Positions 22,015 to 31,185 of a stretch of DNA of 54,429 nt are shown here, piece after piece. The stretch is from positions 1 to 54,429 of the forward strand of contig JAAYTZ010000010.1 in NCBI GenBank assembly GCA_012517965.1, in the 5' to 3' direction. Source of the stretch: Propionibacterium sp. (lineage in GTDB: Bacteria > Actinomycetota > Actinomycetes > Propionibacteriales > Propionibacteriaceae). The number at the start of each line of letters is the position of its first letter. Position 1 is the first letter of the stretch. The translations under genes were made by a program, and so were the position numbers. The notes beneath the pieces were generated by a model, which saw only the letters and a list, made by a program, of their open reading frames with translations, ran no database searches and was not told where the DNA came from.

Positions 22015-23481
22015 ATGACTGCCCTCTCGCCAGTGCGCCTCCGCGTCGCCCCGTCGCCCACGGGCGACCCGCACGTCGGCACCGCCTACATGTCCCTGTT
22101 CAATCTCGCCTACGCGCGCCAGCAGGGCGGGCGGTTCGTCCTGCGGATCGAGGACACCGACCGGGCCCGCTACGTGGCGGACTCCGAACGCCAGATCTTC
22201 GAGTCGCTGCGCTGGCTGGGCCTGGAGTACGACGAGGGCCCCGACAAGGACGGCGCGTTCGGGCCCTACCGGCAGTCGGAGCGCCTGGACACCTACCGCC
22301 CGCACGTGGAGCGGCTCATCGCCGAGGGGCGGGCCTACCGATGCTGGTGCTCGGCGGAGCGGCTCGCAGCCATGCGGGCCGAGCAGGAGGCGTCCAAGCA
22401 GGCCGTGACGGGCTACGACCGGCTGTGCCACGGACTGACGCGGGAGGAGCGCGCCCAGCTGCCCGGGTTCTCCGAGACCCCCGTCGTGCGCATGCTGATT
22501 CCCGACGACGTCGACCTGACGTTCACCGACCTCATCCGAGGCGAGGTGGCCGCGCCGCGGCCCGACGACCAGGTGATCCTCAAGGCCGATGGTTTCCCGA
22601 CCTACCACCTGGCCGTCGTGGTCGACGACCACCTCATGGGGATCACGCACGTCGTGCGCGGGGAGGAGTGGATCTCCTCCACGCCCAAGCACCTGCTGCT
22701 GTACCGCTGGCTGGGCTGGGAGGCCCCCGCGTTCGCGCACATGCCGCTGCTGCGCAACCCGGACCGCTCCAAGATCTCCAAGCGCAAGAACCCCGCGGCG
22801 CGGCTGCTGTGGTTCCGCGAGCAGGGCTACCTACCGGAGGCCCTGCTGAACTTCCTCCAGCTCCTGGGCTATCCGCCGGCCGACGACGAGCAGGAGGTGG
22901 AGTCGTTCGCCGACTTCACGGCGCGCTTCGCGTGGGACCGGGTCAACACCGTCGGGCCGATCTTCGACCTCAAGAAGCTCGACTGGCTCAACGGGCACTA
23001 CCTCCGCAGCCTCACCGCCGAGCAGCTCGCCGACCGCATCATCGAGCACCTGGACTACACCGGCCAGCCCCCGTTGGACGCCGACGGGGCGGCGCTGCTG
23101 CGGCGCGCCACACCGCTGATCCAGGAGCGCCTGGTGCTGCTGTCGGAGGCCATGGACAAGCTGAACTTCCTGTTCACCCCGGACGCCGACCTGACGGTTT
23201 CCGCCGACGCCCGAGCGGGTCTCGACGCGGCCGCCCCCGCGGTGCTGGACGCCGCCGCCGCGGCCCTGGCGGCGCTGCCGGCGTGGGAGGTCGCGGCGAT
23301 CGAGGAGGCCCTGCGTGGCGCCCTGGTGGAGGGTCTGGGGCTCAAGCCGAGGGTGGCCTTCAGTCCGGTCCGGGTCGCCGTGACCGGGGCGAAGGTGTCC
23401 CCGCCGCTGTTCGAGTCGCTGGAACTGCTGGGCCGGGAGTCGACCTTGCGGCGGCTGCGGGGGTTGCGCGCCGCCCTGTGA
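22015..23481 (+). CDS. gltX: Glutamyl-tRNA synthetase
   Basis: 488 residues, a full-length GluRS that charges tRNA-Glu with glutamate. The ATG-binding motif is SPTGDPHVGTAY (H20-T23, the HxGT variant of HIGH), followed by FVLRIEDTDRAR. The KMSKS loop is SKISKRKN near 252-259. The alpha-helical anticodon-binding part follows (about 310-488). ATG 22015 was chosen over an upstream in-frame start at 21988 because family similarity begins at VRLRVAPSPTG and the -10 box overlaps the longer form. If GlnRS is active here, this enzyme would be expected to discriminate against tRNA-Gln; that cannot be read from the sequence by eye. Confidence 0.95.
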   Translation: MTALSPVRLRVAPSPTGDPHVGTAYMSLFNLAYARQQGGRFVLRIEDTDRARYVADSERQIFESLRWLGLEYDEGPDKDGAFGPYRQSERLDTYRPHVERLIAEGRAYRCWCSAERLAAMRAEQEASKQAVTGYDRLCHGLTREERAQLPGFSETPVVRMLIPDDVDLTFTDLIRGEVAAPRPDDQVILKADGFPTYHLAVVVDDHLMGITHVVRGEEWISSTPKHLLLYRWLGWEAPAFAHMPLLRNPDRSKISKRKNPAARLLWFREQGYLPEALLNFLQLLGYPPADDEQEVESFADFTARFAWDRVNTVGPIFDLKKLDWLNGHYLRSLTAEQLADRIIEHLDYTGQPPLDADGAALLRRATPLIQERLVLLSEAMDKLNFLFTPDADLTVSADARAGLDAAAPAVLDAAAAALAALPAWEVAAIEEALRGALVEGLGLKPRVAFSPVRVAVTGAKVSPPLFESLELLGRESTLRRLRGLRAAL

Positions 23482-23494
23482 CGGCGCCCGGCCG

Positions 23495-24178
23495 TCAGCC
23501 CTGGACGACGGCCCCCGTGATGAGCGCGGTGCTGCTCGCACGGCAGGCGCCCTGCGGGGCGGCGACGATCTTCACGACCGTCACCCCGTTGAGCGGGGCG
23601 GTCAGTTCGGCCGTCTGCTTGAAGGTCAGCGCCTTCTCGTTGACGATCCGGCCGTCGGCGACGAGCTGCACCAGCACCGTGTTGTCGGAGGAGACCGAGA
23701 GCAGGTCCTGGGCGGCCGTGACCCGCAGGGTGCCGCCCGTCTGCGTGAACCGATACTCGAGTTCGGGGCCGGGTTGCCCGCAGTTCACGGTCGCGGCCAG
23801 GGCCGGGATCTTGGACGCCGCCCCGGCCGGCTGGTGGAGGCCAGCCGCCCAGCCGTCGGACCGGAAGGCGTTGGTCAGGTCCAGGTTCAGCGTGCTCCCC
23901 GGAGGCACGGTCAGCACCGAGGGGGTCTGGGCGCCCGGGGGCGGCAGGGGTGTGGTGGGGGAGGGGGCCGGCGCCCCCAGGGTGATGGGCCCACCCGCGG
24001 TCGGGATTGGCGTCGCGGTTTGGGTTGGGGTCGCGGTCGGGGTGGGGCTGGCCGTCTGCGCGACGGACGGCGGCGTCGCCGGGGCGCTCGTCGGGGCGGG
24101 GGCCGCGGTGCAGCCCGCGGCCACCAGCGCCAGGGCGCCGCAGGCGAGGGTCAGCCGGGCGGTGCGGGGCAGGGACAT
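23495..24178 (-). CDS. Secreted lipoprotein, NPCBM-like domain (paralogue 1)
   Basis: 227 residues. The lipoprotein signal ends VAAGC (C23). A Pro/Thr/Ala-rich linker (about 25-85) with PTPTATPTQTATPIPT repeats would span the cell wall. The C-terminal domain (about 88-227) begins VLTVPPGSTLNLDL and contains LEYRFTQTGGTLRV, LVQLVADGRIVNEKALTF and VVKIVAAPQG. This resembles NPCBM carbohydrate-binding beta-sandwiches, in which a DG-x-hydrophobic hairpin is typical. Two conserved Cys (in NCGQPG and GACRAS) match its neighbour and may form a disulfide. It is 25 bases downstream of paralogue 2 with GGGAGA before the ATG, so the two form one operon. The function is not known. Confidence 0.75.
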   Translation of the reverse strand: MSLPRTARLTLACGALALVAAGCTAAPAPTSAPATPPSVAQTASPTPTATPTQTATPIPTAGGPITLGAPAPSPTTPLPPPGAQTPSVLTVPPGSTLNLDLTNAFRSDGWAAGLHQPAGAASKIPALAATVNCGQPGPELEYRFTQTGGTLRVTAAQDLLSVSSDNTVLVQLVADGRIVNEKALTFKQTAELTAPLNGVTVVKIVAAPQGACRASSTALITGAVVQG

Positions 24179-24203
24179 CGGAGTCTCCCATTCTCCTCGG
24201 GGA

Positions 24204-24950
24204 TCAGCCGGCGACGACGGCCTTCGTGACGAGGCCGGTCGCCATGCCCTGGCAGGGGCTGGGGTTGGTCAGGACGATCTGGACCGAGGACACCCCCGCG
24301 AGGGGGATGACCAGCTCGGCGGCCTCGGTGAACCCGATGGTGCGGGTCTGGGCCTGGCGCCCGTCGACCAGCACGATCCAGTCGAGCTTCTCGGTCGAGG
24401 AGCGCGACCCCGCCGACTGGGCGACGCCCAGCGTGAGCGTGCCCTGGGTCTGCGCGAACCGGAACTCCAGCGGGCTCGAGGTGGCCTGGCAGCCGACCGT
24501 GTTGGCCAGCGCGTAGATCCACCCGGTGCTGCCCACCGGCTGGGCGGGCCCCTGCACCCACAGGTTCGCCTGGACCGCGTCGTCGCGGTTGAGGTGCCGG
24601 ACCTGCCCGGCTGCGACGGTGATGACGGTGGGGGAGACGACGCCGGGAGACGTCGCCGACGCGCCCATGGTGGGCGCCGGAGAGGACGGAGACGTCGGGG
24701 GCGGGGTGGGCGCCGTGCCGGTGGTCGCACCGGAGGGGCCGGGCAGCGGCACGGCCGTCGTCGGCTCGGCGCTGGGGGCGTCCACGCCGGTCGACGGGCC
24801 GGTGTCCGGGCTGGGGGCGTCCACCGTGATGGTGGGGGAGCCGGACCGCCCGGGCGTGCGCGTGCCGCCGGGCAGAGTGCAGCCGACGAGGGCGAGGGCG
24901 ACCGCCGCGACCGCGAGGCCGCGCCGGAGGTGGACCGACGGTGAGCTCAT
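24204..24950 (-). CDS. Secreted lipoprotein, NPCBM-like domain (paralogue 2)
   Basis: 248 residues from ATG 24950, which follows AAGGGGA. The signal ends ALVGC (C24). The linker (about 25-120) is rich in Pro, Ser, Thr and Asp. The C-terminal domain (about 112-248) parallels paralogue 1 segment by segment: VITVAAGQVRHLNRDD, LEFRFAQTQGTLTL, WIVLVDGRQAQTRTIGF, VSSVQIVLTNPSPC and an identical-style ending TKAVVAG. The domain pair shares about one third to one half of residues by eye, so a tandem duplication is likely. Possible role: binding envelope sugar, inferred only from fold resemblance. A longer in-frame reading upstream runs into the rpsJ region and has no coding character. Confidence 0.75.
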   Translation of the reverse strand: MSSPSVHLRRGLAVAAVALALVGCTLPGGTRTPGRSGSPTITVDAPSPDTGPSTGVDAPSAEPTTAVPLPGPSGATTGTAPTPPPTSPSSPAPTMGASATSPGVVSPTVITVAAGQVRHLNRDDAVQANLWVQGPAQPVGSTGWIYALANTVGCQATSSPLEFRFAQTQGTLTLGVAQSAGSRSSTEKLDWIVLVDGRQAQTRTIGFTEAAELVIPLAGVSSVQIVLTNPSPCQGMATGLVTKAVVAG

Positions 24951-25316
24951 GGTGTCCCCTTCGCTGGGCGTGGCCCCAGTATTCACCCGGGACGGCACCC
25001 CGGGGGCCCCGGCGGCCGGCCCCGGCGAACCGAACCAGAAGGATTTGCGCGGTCTTACCATGCGTGAAAAGATATCCCGGTTGCTTTGACGCGGGCTGCG
25101 GCGAGGCTGGGCGGGTACGCGCGTCCAGACCACCGCGAGAGAGCCCACTCGGCATGCCAGGCGGTCCCGCCGGGCCCTACCAGGATCGATTCGATCTCGC
25201 GCGGCCCAGGTGAGGCGCGACACGCCCAGGTGCGGGGGTCGTTGCGACAACGGGTTTCTCAACCGAGAGGCCTCTGGTTTGGGGCAGAAGGCGGCCCCAA
25301 CGAACCGAAGGAAGAC
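24951..25316. other. 366-base gap upstream of the S10 operon
   Basis: This gap separates the divergent lipoprotein operon from rpsJ and should hold both promoters. Visible elements are an isolated TTGACG (25086-25091), TACCAT (25046-25051), the palindrome AGAGGCCTCT (25266-25275) and a purine-rich GAAGGAAGAC ribosome-binding site before rpsJ. None of the TTGAC-like boxes has a correctly spaced TAnnnT partner, so no promoter is called. No gene is supported here. Confidence 0.4.
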
Positions 25317-25628
25317 ATGGCGGGACAGAAGATCCGGATCCGACTCCGGGCTTACGACCATGAGGTCATCGACTCGTCGGCGAAGAAGATCGTCGACACG
25401 GTCACCCGCACCGGCGCCAAGGTTGCGGGGCCGGTGCCGCTGCCGACCGAGAAGAACGTCTACTGCGTGATTCGTTCTCCCCACAAGTACAAGGACAGCC
25501 GCGAGCACTTCGAGATGCGCACCCACAAGCGGCTCATCGACATCCTGGATCCGACGCCGAAGACGGTCGACTCGCTGATGCGGCTCGATCTTCCGGCCGG
25601 TGTCGACATCGAGATCAAGCTTCCGTGA
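25317..25628 (+). CDS. rpsJ: 30S ribosomal protein S10
   Basis: 103 residues, first gene of the S10 operon. The start [19 protein letters not shown] is standard, and the protein ends KLP. Other family stretches are [19 protein letters not shown], and [16 protein letters not shown]10 packs in the 30S head; in some bacteria it also joins NusB in antitermination. ATG 25317 follows GAAGGAAGAC; a far longer upstream reading frame is non-coding. rplC begins 10 bases after the stop. Confidence 0.97.
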   Translation: MAGQKIRIRLRAYDHEVIDSSAKKIVDTVTRTGAKVAGPVPLPTEKNVYCVIRSPHKYKDSREHFEMRTHKRLIDILDPTPKTVDSLMRLDLPAGVDIEIKLP

Positions 25629-25638
25629 GGCCGCTGCG

Positions 25639-26298
25639 ATGAACACGAACCGTAACGTCAAGGGCCTGCTGGGCAGCAAGCTCGGCATGACCCAGCTCTG
25701 GGACGAGAACAACCGCGTCGTCCCCGTCACCGTCATCCAGGCGGGTCCCTGCGTCGTGACGCAGGTGCGGACCCCCGAGAAGGACGGCTACTCCGCCATC
25801 CAGCTCGGCTTCGGCGCCGTGAAGGGCAAGAACGTCACCAAGCCGATGGCCGGTCACTTCGAGGCCGCCGGGGTCACCCCCCGTCGCCACCTGGTCGAGC
25901 TGCGCACCGCCGACGCCGCCACCTACACCCTCGGCCAGGAGGTGACCGCCGACGCCTTCGCCGCCGGCGAGGTCATCGACGTGACCGGGGTCTCCAAGGG
26001 CAAGGGCACGGCCGGCGTGATGAAGCGCCACGGCTTCCGGGGCCTCGGCGCCGCCCACGGCGTGCACCGCAAGCACCGCTCGCCCGGCTCGATCGGCCAG
26101 TCCTCGACCCCGTCGCGCATCTTCCCCGGCATGCGCATGGCCGGTCGGATGGGCGTCGAGAAGGTCACCGTCCAGAACCTGACGATCCACGCCGTGGACG
26201 CCGAGCGCGGACTCATCCTGGTCAAGGGCTCCGTGCCCGGTCCCAAGGGTGCGCTCGTGGTGCTCCGCAGCGCCGCCAAGAAGGGAGCCCAGGCATGA
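25639..26298 (+). CDS. rplC: 50S ribosomal protein L3
   Basis: 219 residues. L3 is an early 50S assembly protein whose loop reaches the peptidyl transferase centre. Family motifs: [14 protein letters not shown] at the N-terminus, [15 protein letters not shown] and the central loop [19 protein letters not shown], then [17 protein letters not shown] 25639 was taken; an in-frame start 39 bases upstream would overlap rpsJ. The stop overlaps the rplD start by four bases (ATGA). Confidence 0.97.
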   Translation: MNTNRNVKGLLGSKLGMTQLWDENNRVVPVTVIQAGPCVVTQVRTPEKDGYSAIQLGFGAVKGKNVTKPMAGHFEAAGVTPRRHLVELRTADAATYTLGQEVTADAFAAGEVIDVTGVSKGKGTAGVMKRHGFRGLGAAHGVHRKHRSPGSIGQSSTPSRIFPGMRMAGRMGVEKVTVQNLTIHAVDAERGLILVKGSVPGPKGALVVLRSAAKKGAQA

Positions 26299-26975
26299 CC
26301 GAGTCGATCCGCGTCGACGTCATCGGGGGCGAGGGCCAGGCCGAACTGCCGGCCGAGCTGTTCAACGTCCAGGCCAACATTCCGCTCATGCACCAGGTCG
26401 TCGTCGCGCAGCAGGCCGCCGCTCGGCAGGGCACGCACGCGACCAAGACCCGCGGCATGGTGTCCGGCGGCGGCGCCAAGCCCTGGCGCCAGAAGGGCAC
26501 CGGCCGGGCCCGGCAGGGCTCCCGCCGCGCGCCGCAGTGGACCGGCGGTGGCACCGTCCACGGCCCGCAGCCGCACGGCTACGCGCAGCGCACGCCCAAG
26601 AAGATGATCGCGGCCGCGCTCCGCGGGGCGCTGTCCGACCGCGCTCGCGAGGGCCGCGTTCACGTCGTCGACGACTTCGGCACCGAGAAGCCGTCCACCA
26701 AGGCGGCCCTGCGGAAGCTCGCCACCATTCCCGGTGGCCGCATTCTCGTGGTGCTGACGCGCGACGAGGACATCGCGTGGCTGAGCCTGCGCAACGTCCC
26801 GGCCCTGCACATCCTGGCCTACGACCAGCTGAACGCGTACGACGTCCTCGTGGCCGACGACGTGGTCTTCAGCTCCGCGGCGCTCGAGGCGTTCGTGGCG
26901 GGTCCCGCCCGGGGCAAGTCCGTCAAGGCCGTGGCGACCCAGTCCGAAGCCGAGGCCGAGGAGGCTGAGAAGTGA
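26295..26975 (+). CDS. rplD: 50S ribosomal protein L4
   Basis: 226 residues. L4 lines the nascent-peptide exit tunnel; in E. coli it also represses the S10 operon. The tunnel loop is conserved: [22 protein letters not shown] (residues about 54-75) then [12 protein letters not shown] and [11 protein letters not shown]. The globular part includes VHVVDDFG and [13 protein letters not shown]. An acidic tail of about 15 residues ([10 protein letters not shown]) extends beyond the usual end. It overlaps both neighbours by four bases. Confidence 0.97.
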   Translation: MTESIRVDVIGGEGQAELPAELFNVQANIPLMHQVVVAQQAAARQGTHATKTRGMVSGGGAKPWRQKGTGRARQGSRRAPQWTGGGTVHGPQPHGYAQRTPKKMIAAALRGALSDRAREGRVHVVDDFGTEKPSTKAALRKLATIPGGRILVVLTRDEDIAWLSLRNVPALHILAYDQLNAYDVLVADDVVFSSAALEAFVAGPARGKSVKAVATQSEAEAEEAEK

Positions 26976-27280
26976 GCGACGCCCTGAAGATCCGCGACCA
27001 TCGCGACGTGCTGCTCGCGCCCGTCGTGAGCGAGAAGAGCTACTCCCTGCTGGACGAGAACAAGTACACGTTCCTCGTCCCCAAGGGCGCCAACAAGACC
27101 GAGATCAAGATCGCCGTCGAGAAGGTCTTCGGCGTGAAGGTGATCGCGGTCAACACCATCAACCGGATCGGCAAGGTGCGCCGCACCCGGGCCGGCCTGG
27201 GGAAGCGGCCCGACACCAAGCGCGCGATCGTGACGGTCGCCGAGGGCCAGCACATCGACATCTTCGGCCAGGCCAACTGA
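26972..27280 (+). CDS. rplW: 50S ribosomal protein L23
   Basis: 102 residues from GTG. L23 sits at the tunnel exit and is the docking site for trigger factor and SRP. Motifs: the start [18 protein letters not shown], then [38 protein letters not shown] and [10 protein letters not shown]. The GTG overlaps the rplD stop (GTGA), so translation is coupled. Confidence 0.96.
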   Translation: MSDALKIRDHRDVLLAPVVSEKSYSLLDENKYTFLVPKGANKTEIKIAVEKVFGVKVIAVNTINRIGKVRRTRAGLGKRPDTKRAIVTVAEGQHIDIFGQAN

Positions 27281-27308
27281 GTCGCCGGGCACGAGAGGGA
27301 ATCGAACC

Positions 27309-28145
27309 ATGGGTATTCGTAAGTACAAGCCGACCACGCCGGGCCGTCGCGGCTCGTCCGTGGCGGACTTCGCCGAGCTCACCCGCTCCACGCCGGAGAA
27401 GTCGCTGCTGGTGCCGATCAAGAAGACCGGCGGCCGCAACAACCAGGGCCGGGTGACCACGCGTCACATCGGCGGTGGACACAAGCAGGCCTACCGCATC
27501 ATCGACTTCAAGCGCTACGACAAGGACGGCGTCCCGGCCAAGGTCGCGCACATCGAGTACGACCCGAACCGCACCGCCCGCATCGCGCTGCTCCACTACG
27601 CCGACGGCGAGAAGCGGTACATCATCGCGCCGCTGGGCCTGAACCAGGGCGCCAAGGTCGAGGCGGGCGAGGGCGCCGACATCAAGCCGGGCAACAACCT
27701 CCCGCTGCGCAACATCCCCGTCGGCACCACGGTCCACGCCGTGGAGCTGCGGCCGGGTGGCGGCGCCAAGATGGGCCGCTCCGCCGGGGCGCGCATCCAG
27801 CTCGTGGCCCGCGAGGGCCGGATGGCCACCCTGCGGCTCCCCTCGGGCGAGATGCGCATGGTCGACGTCCGTTGCCGGGCCACGGTGGGCGAGGTCGGCA
27901 ACGCCGAGCAGAGCAACATCAACTGGGGCAAGGCCGGCCGGAACCGCTGGAAGGGCATCCGCCCGACCGTCCGCGGTGTCGTGATGAACCCGATCGACCA
28001 CCCGCACGGCGGTGGCGAGGGTCGCACCTCCGGTGGCCGGCACCCGGTGACCCCGTGGGGCAAGCCGGAGGGCCGCACCCGCAAGAAGAACAAGGCGAGC
28101 AACGCCCTCATCGTGCGTCGCCGCAAGGCCGGCAAGAAGCGCTGA
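27309..28145 (+). CDS. rplB: 50S ribosomal protein L2
   Basis: 278 residues, full length. L2 is needed for subunit joining and shapes the peptidyl transferase centre. N-terminal [14 protein letters not shown]; the OB and SH3-like parts include [15 protein letters not shown] and [17 protein letters not shown]; the C-terminal part carries [18 protein letters not shown], which holds the functionally important His. AGAGGGA precedes the ATG with a 28-base gap from rplW. Confidence 0.98.
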   Translation: MGIRKYKPTTPGRRGSSVADFAELTRSTPEKSLLVPIKKTGGRNNQGRVTTRHIGGGHKQAYRIIDFKRYDKDGVPAKVAHIEYDPNRTARIALLHYADGEKRYIIAPLGLNQGAKVEAGEGADIKPGNNLPLRNIPVGTTVHAVELRPGGGAKMGRSAGARIQLVAREGRMATLRLPSGEMRMVDVRCRATVGEVGNAEQSNINWGKAGRNRWKGIRPTVRGVVMNPIDHPHGGGEGRTSGGRHPVTPWGKPEGRTRKKNKASNALIVRRRKAGKKR

Positions 28146-28168
28146 TCGAGGAAGGGAGAAGATAGAAG

Positions 28169-28450
28169 ATGCCTCGCAGTCTGAAGAAGGGTCCCTTCGT
28201 CGACGAGCACTTGGCCAAGAAGGTCGATGCCCAGAACGAGAAGAAGACCCACGCCGTCATCAAGACGTGGTCGCGCCGGTCGATGATCGTCCCCGACATG
28301 ATCGGGCACACCATCGCGGTGCACGACGGGCGCAAGCACGTCCCGGTCTTCGTCACCGAGTCGATGATCGGGCACAAGCTGGGCGAGTTCGCGCCCACGC
28401 GTACCTACCGCGGTCACGTCAAGGAAGACAAGAAGTCACGCCGCCGCTGA
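28169..28450 (+). CDS. rpsS: 30S ribosomal protein S19
   Basis: 93 residues. S19 forms a head complex with S13 near the decoding A site. The start [19 protein letters not shown] and the middle [19 protein letters not shown] are diagnostic; it ends with a basic KKSRRR tail. GAAGGGAGAAGA precedes the ATG. Confidence 0.97.
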   Translation: MPRSLKKGPFVDEHLAKKVDAQNEKKTHAVIKTWSRRSMIVPDMIGHTIAVHDGRKHVPVFVTESMIGHKLGEFAPTRTYRGHVKEDKKSRRR

Positions 28451-28472
28451 GCGGACGAGAAGAGGAATGGAA

Positions 28473-28871
28473 ATGAGCAACAAGGAGAACCGGCCCAGCC
28501 GCCGGCAGGCCCTGCTCGGCGACCGTCCCGGCTCGTACGCCATCGCGCGTCACGTCCGGATGTCTCCGATGAAGGTTCGTCGCGTCGTGGACATCGTCCG
28601 CGGCCTGGACGTCACCGAAGCCCTCGCGGTGCTGAAGTTCGCCCCGCAGGCCGCTTCGGGCCCCGTCTACAAGGTGGTGGCCTCGGCCGCCGCGAACGCT
28701 GAGCAGACCGAGAACCTGCGCAGCGACCAGCTGTACATCTCCCAGGCGTTCGTCGACGAGGGCGTGACCCTGCGCCGGATCCGTCCGCGGGCCAAGGGCT
28801 CCGCAAGCCGGATCCTCAAGCGCGCCAGTCACATCACCGTCGTCGTCGAGCCCAAGGCGAAGGAGGCCTGA
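28473..28871 (+). CDS. rplV: 50S ribosomal protein L22
   Basis: 132 residues. The extended loop of L22 lines the exit tunnel and is a site of macrolide resistance. Family stretches: [39 protein letters not shown], then [16 protein letters not shown]. Two ATGs are close together; the second (28473) lies six bases after AGAGGA and is preferred over 28467, which is too close to that site. rpsC follows after two bases. Confidence 0.96.
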   Translation: MSNKENRPSRRQALLGDRPGSYAIARHVRMSPMKVRRVVDIVRGLDVTEALAVLKFAPQAASGPVYKVVASAAANAEQTENLRSDQLYISQAFVDEGVTLRRIRPRAKGSASRILKRASHITVVVEPKAKEA

Positions 28872-28873
28872 GC

Positions 28874-29683
28874 ATGGGTCAGAAGATCAACCCCAACGGC
28901 TTCCGGCTGGGCATCACCACCGACCACAAGACCCGCTGGTACGCCGACAAGAACTACGCCGACCTGGTGGCGGAGGACGTCAAGATCCGCGAGTACCTGC
29001 ACAAGAAGCTCGAGCGCGCCGGCATCAGCTCGGTCGAGATCGAGCGGCGCAGCGAGCGGGTGACGATCTTCCTGTACGCCGCGCGTCCGGGCATCGTCAT
29101 CGGCCGCAACGGCGCCGAAGCCGAGCGCGTGCGCGCCGAGCTCGAGAAGCTCACCGGCAAGCAGGTTCAGCTCAACATCCTCGAGGTCAAGAACCCCGAG
29201 ACGGACGCCCAGCTGGTCGCCCAGGGCATCGCCGAGCAGCTCGGCGCCCGCGTGGCCTTCCGCCGCGCCATGCGCAAGGCGCAGCAGACGGCGATCCGGT
29301 CCGGTGCCCTCGGCATCCGGATCCAGTGCTCCGGCCGTCTCGGTGGCGCCGAGATGAGCCGTTCGGAGTTCTACCGCGAGGGTCGGGTGCCGCTGCACAC
29401 GCTCCGGGCCGACATCGACTACGGCTTCTACGAGGCCAAGACGACGTTCGGCCGGATCGGCGTGAAGGTCTGGATCTACAAGGGTGACGTGTCCGGGAGC
29501 CGCGCGGAGCGCGCCGCCCAGAAGGCCGCCCGCCAGGCCGCGACCGGTGCCCGCCGTCCCGCCCGCGGGCCGCGCCGTGAGGGCGCCCCCCGGAGCGACC
29601 GTCCGGAGCGTGGCGGACGCCGCCGCGCCGAAGCCGCCGCCGACGCCCCCGTGGCCGAGGGCGCGCAGACCGAAGGAGCGTGA
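28874..29683 (+). CDS. rpsC: 30S ribosomal protein S3
   Basis: 269 residues. S3 lies at the mRNA entry tunnel. It starts [14 protein letters not shown]; the KH domain has [17 protein letters not shown] near 73-90; the C-terminal domain has [20 protein letters not shown] and [13 protein letters not shown]. Beyond about residue 212 there is a basic then acidic tail rich in Arg, Ala, Pro and Glu ([13 protein letters not shown]), about 55 residues, as in other actinobacterial S3 proteins. rplP begins two bases after the stop. Confidence 0.97.
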   Translation: MGQKINPNGFRLGITTDHKTRWYADKNYADLVAEDVKIREYLHKKLERAGISSVEIERRSERVTIFLYAARPGIVIGRNGAEAERVRAELEKLTGKQVQLNILEVKNPETDAQLVAQGIAEQLGARVAFRRAMRKAQQTAIRSGALGIRIQCSGRLGGAEMSRSEFYREGRVPLHTLRADIDYGFYEAKTTFGRIGVKVWIYKGDVSGSRAERAAQKAARQAATGARRPARGPRREGAPRSDRPERGGRRRAEAAADAPVAEGAQTEGA

Positions 29684-29685
29684 CC

Positions 29686-30105
29686 ATGCTGATTCCGCGT
29701 CGCGTCAAGCACCGCAAGCAGCACCACCCGAAGCGTGACGGGATGGCGAAGGGCGGCTCCAAGCTGGCCTTCGGCGAGTACGGGATCCAGGCGCTGGAGA
29801 GCTCGTACCTCACCAACCGCCAGATCGAGAGCGCGCGTATCGCCATGACCCGCCACATCAAGCGTGGCGGCAAGGTGTGGATCAACGTGTACCCCGATCG
29901 CCCGATGACCAAGCACCCCGCCGAGTCCCGCATGGGGTCCGGCAAGGGTTCCCCCGAGTGGTGGATCGCGAACATCAAGCCCGGACGGGTGCTCTTCGAG
30001 CTCTCCGGCGTCCCGGAGGAGACCGCGCGTGAGGCCATGCGCCTGGCCATCCACAAGCTGCCGTTCAAGGCGCGCTTCATCAAGCGGGAAGCAGGTGAGA
30101 TCTGA
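29686..30105 (+). CDS. rplP: 50S ribosomal protein L16
   Basis: 139 residues. L16 helps position the A-site tRNA. It reads [18 protein letters not shown] at the start, then [36 protein letters not shown] and [16 protein letters not shown] 29686 lies seven bases after GAAGGAG; a GTG six bases earlier is too close to that site. The stop TGA overlaps the rpmC ATG by one base. Confidence 0.97.
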   Translation: MLIPRRVKHRKQHHPKRDGMAKGGSKLAFGEYGIQALESSYLTNRQIESARIAMTRHIKRGGKVWINVYPDRPMTKHPAESRMGSGKGSPEWWIANIKPGRVLFELSGVPEETAREAMRLAIHKLPFKARFIKREAGEI

Positions 30106-30338
30106 TGGCCAAGGCTGTCACCGCCGCCGATCTGCGCGGCCTGAGCCGGGACGAGCTCAACAAGAAGGTCGTGGAACTGAAGGAGGAGCTGTTCTCGCTG
30201 CGCTTCCAGGCTGCCACCGGTCAGCTGGAGTCGCACGGACGCCTCCGCGAGGTCCGCAAGGACATCGCGCGGGTCTACACCGTCCTGCAGGAACGCAACC
30301 TGGGGATCGTCCCCGATCCCGACGACGAGAAGAAGTAG
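30105..30338 (+). CDS. rpmC: 50S ribosomal protein L29
   Basis: 77 residues forming two long helices at the tunnel exit beside L23. The core [20 protein letters not shown] and [20 protein letters not shown] are family hallmarks. It is somewhat longer than the E. coli protein (63 residues) owing to a C-terminal PDPDDEKK. Its start overlaps the rplP stop. Confidence 0.95.
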   Translation: MAKAVTAADLRGLSRDELNKKVVELKEELFSLRFQAATGQLESHGRLREVRKDIARVYTVLQERNLGIVPDPDDEKK

Positions 30339-30348
30339 GTCGTAAGGC

Positions 30349-30624
30349 ATGTCCGAAGAGAACAAGAACGTGCGCACCAGCGCGCGCAAGGTGCGCGAGG
30401 GCGTCGTGGTGTCCGACAAGATGGACAAGACCGTGGTCGTGGCCGTCGAGTCGCGGGTCAAGCACCCGCTGTACGGAAAGGTCATGACCAAGACCGCCCG
30501 CTACAAGGCGCACGACGAGAACAACGAGTGCCACGTGGGCGACCGCGTCCGCATCATGGAGACCCGGCCGCTGGCCGCCACGAAGAACTGGCGCGTCCTC
30601 GAGATCGTCGAGAAGGCCAAGTAA
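30349..30624 (+). CDS. rpsQ: 30S ribosomal protein S17
   Basis: 91 residues, OB-fold, an early 30S assembly protein. Diagnostic segments: [22 protein letters not shown], with [19 protein letters not shown] and [20 protein letters not shown]. It is the last gene of the S10-type block before a 191-base gap with GC-rich palindromes. Confidence 0.96.
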   Translation: MSEENKNVRTSARKVREGVVVSDKMDKTVVVAVESRVKHPLYGKVMTKTARYKAHDENNECHVGDRVRIMETRPLAATKNWRVLEIVEKAK

Positions 30625-30631
30625 CCACCCC

Positions 30632-30673
30632 GGGGCTCCGGCCCCCAACCCCGGCAGGGGGCGGACCCCTGCC
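30632..30673. repeat. Two adjacent GC palindromes between rpsQ and rplN
   Basis: GGGGC-TCCG-GCCCC (30632-30645) and GGCAGGGG-GCGGA-CCCCTGCC (30653-30673) begin eight bases after the rpsQ stop. The rest of the 191-base gap to rplN has no ORF and no paired -35/-10 boxes. These may end or attenuate the S10 transcript, or they may be a copy of a dispersed GGGGCTCCGCCCC-type actinobacterial palindrome, as also seen before rpoC. Confidence 0.5.
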
Positions 30674-30815
30674 ACCCGCCCATCGTCGGCCAGCTGACCC
30701 CGGCTTGGAAACCCGACCAGTGCACACCGACGAATGGGACGGTCGCCCTCCGGGGCGAGAACCCCCAACAGTTCCGCCAGGCCCCCCGGGAACCGGCGAA
30801 ACAACAGGAGAAGCA

Positions 30816-31184
30816 ATGATCCAGCAGGAGACGCGGCTCAAGGTCGCCGACAACACGGGTGCGAAGGAACTCCTCTGCATCCGGGTCCTCGGTGGCTCCA
30901 AGCGCCGCTACGCGGGCCTGGGCGACAAGATCGTCGCCACGGTCAAGGACGCCATCCCCGGCGGCAACGTGAAGAAGGGCGACGTGGTCAAGGCCGTGGT
31001 CGTCCGCACCGTGAAGGAGACCCGCCGCCCGGACGGGTCCTACATCAAGTTCGACGAGAACGCCGCCGTGATCCTGAAGAACGACGGGGAGCCCCGCGGC
31101 ACCCGCATCTTCGGCCCCGTCGGCCGGGAGCTGCGCGACAAGAAGTTCATGCGCATCATCTCGTTGGCCCCGGAGGTGATCTGA
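30816..31184 (+). CDS. rplN: 50S ribosomal protein L14
   Basis: 122 residues, exactly the usual length. L14 forms intersubunit bridges with 16S rRNA. Starts [18 protein letters not shown]; further motifs are [31 protein letters not shown] and [20 protein letters not shown]. It opens the spc-type block with ACAGGAGAAGC before the ATG; rplX follows with a one-base gap. Confidence 0.97.
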   Translation: MIQQETRLKVADNTGAKELLCIRVLGGSKRRYAGLGDKIVATVKDAIPGGNVKKGDVVKAVVVRTVKETRRPDGSYIKFDENAAVILKNDGEPRGTRIFGPVGRELRDKKFMRIISLAPEVI

Positions 31185-31185
31185 C

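Noticed and set aside
21813-24944. A long plus-strand frame running through gltX and the lipoprotein genes
   Set aside because: Its translation is Ala/Gly/Pro/Arg-rich without domains, while the other frames encode clear GltX and lipoproteins.
24951-25736. N-terminal extension of lipoprotein paralogue 2 into the rpsJ region
   Set aside because: The lipoprotein signal begins at ATG 24950 with AAGGGGA before it; the extension overlaps rpsJ on the other strand.
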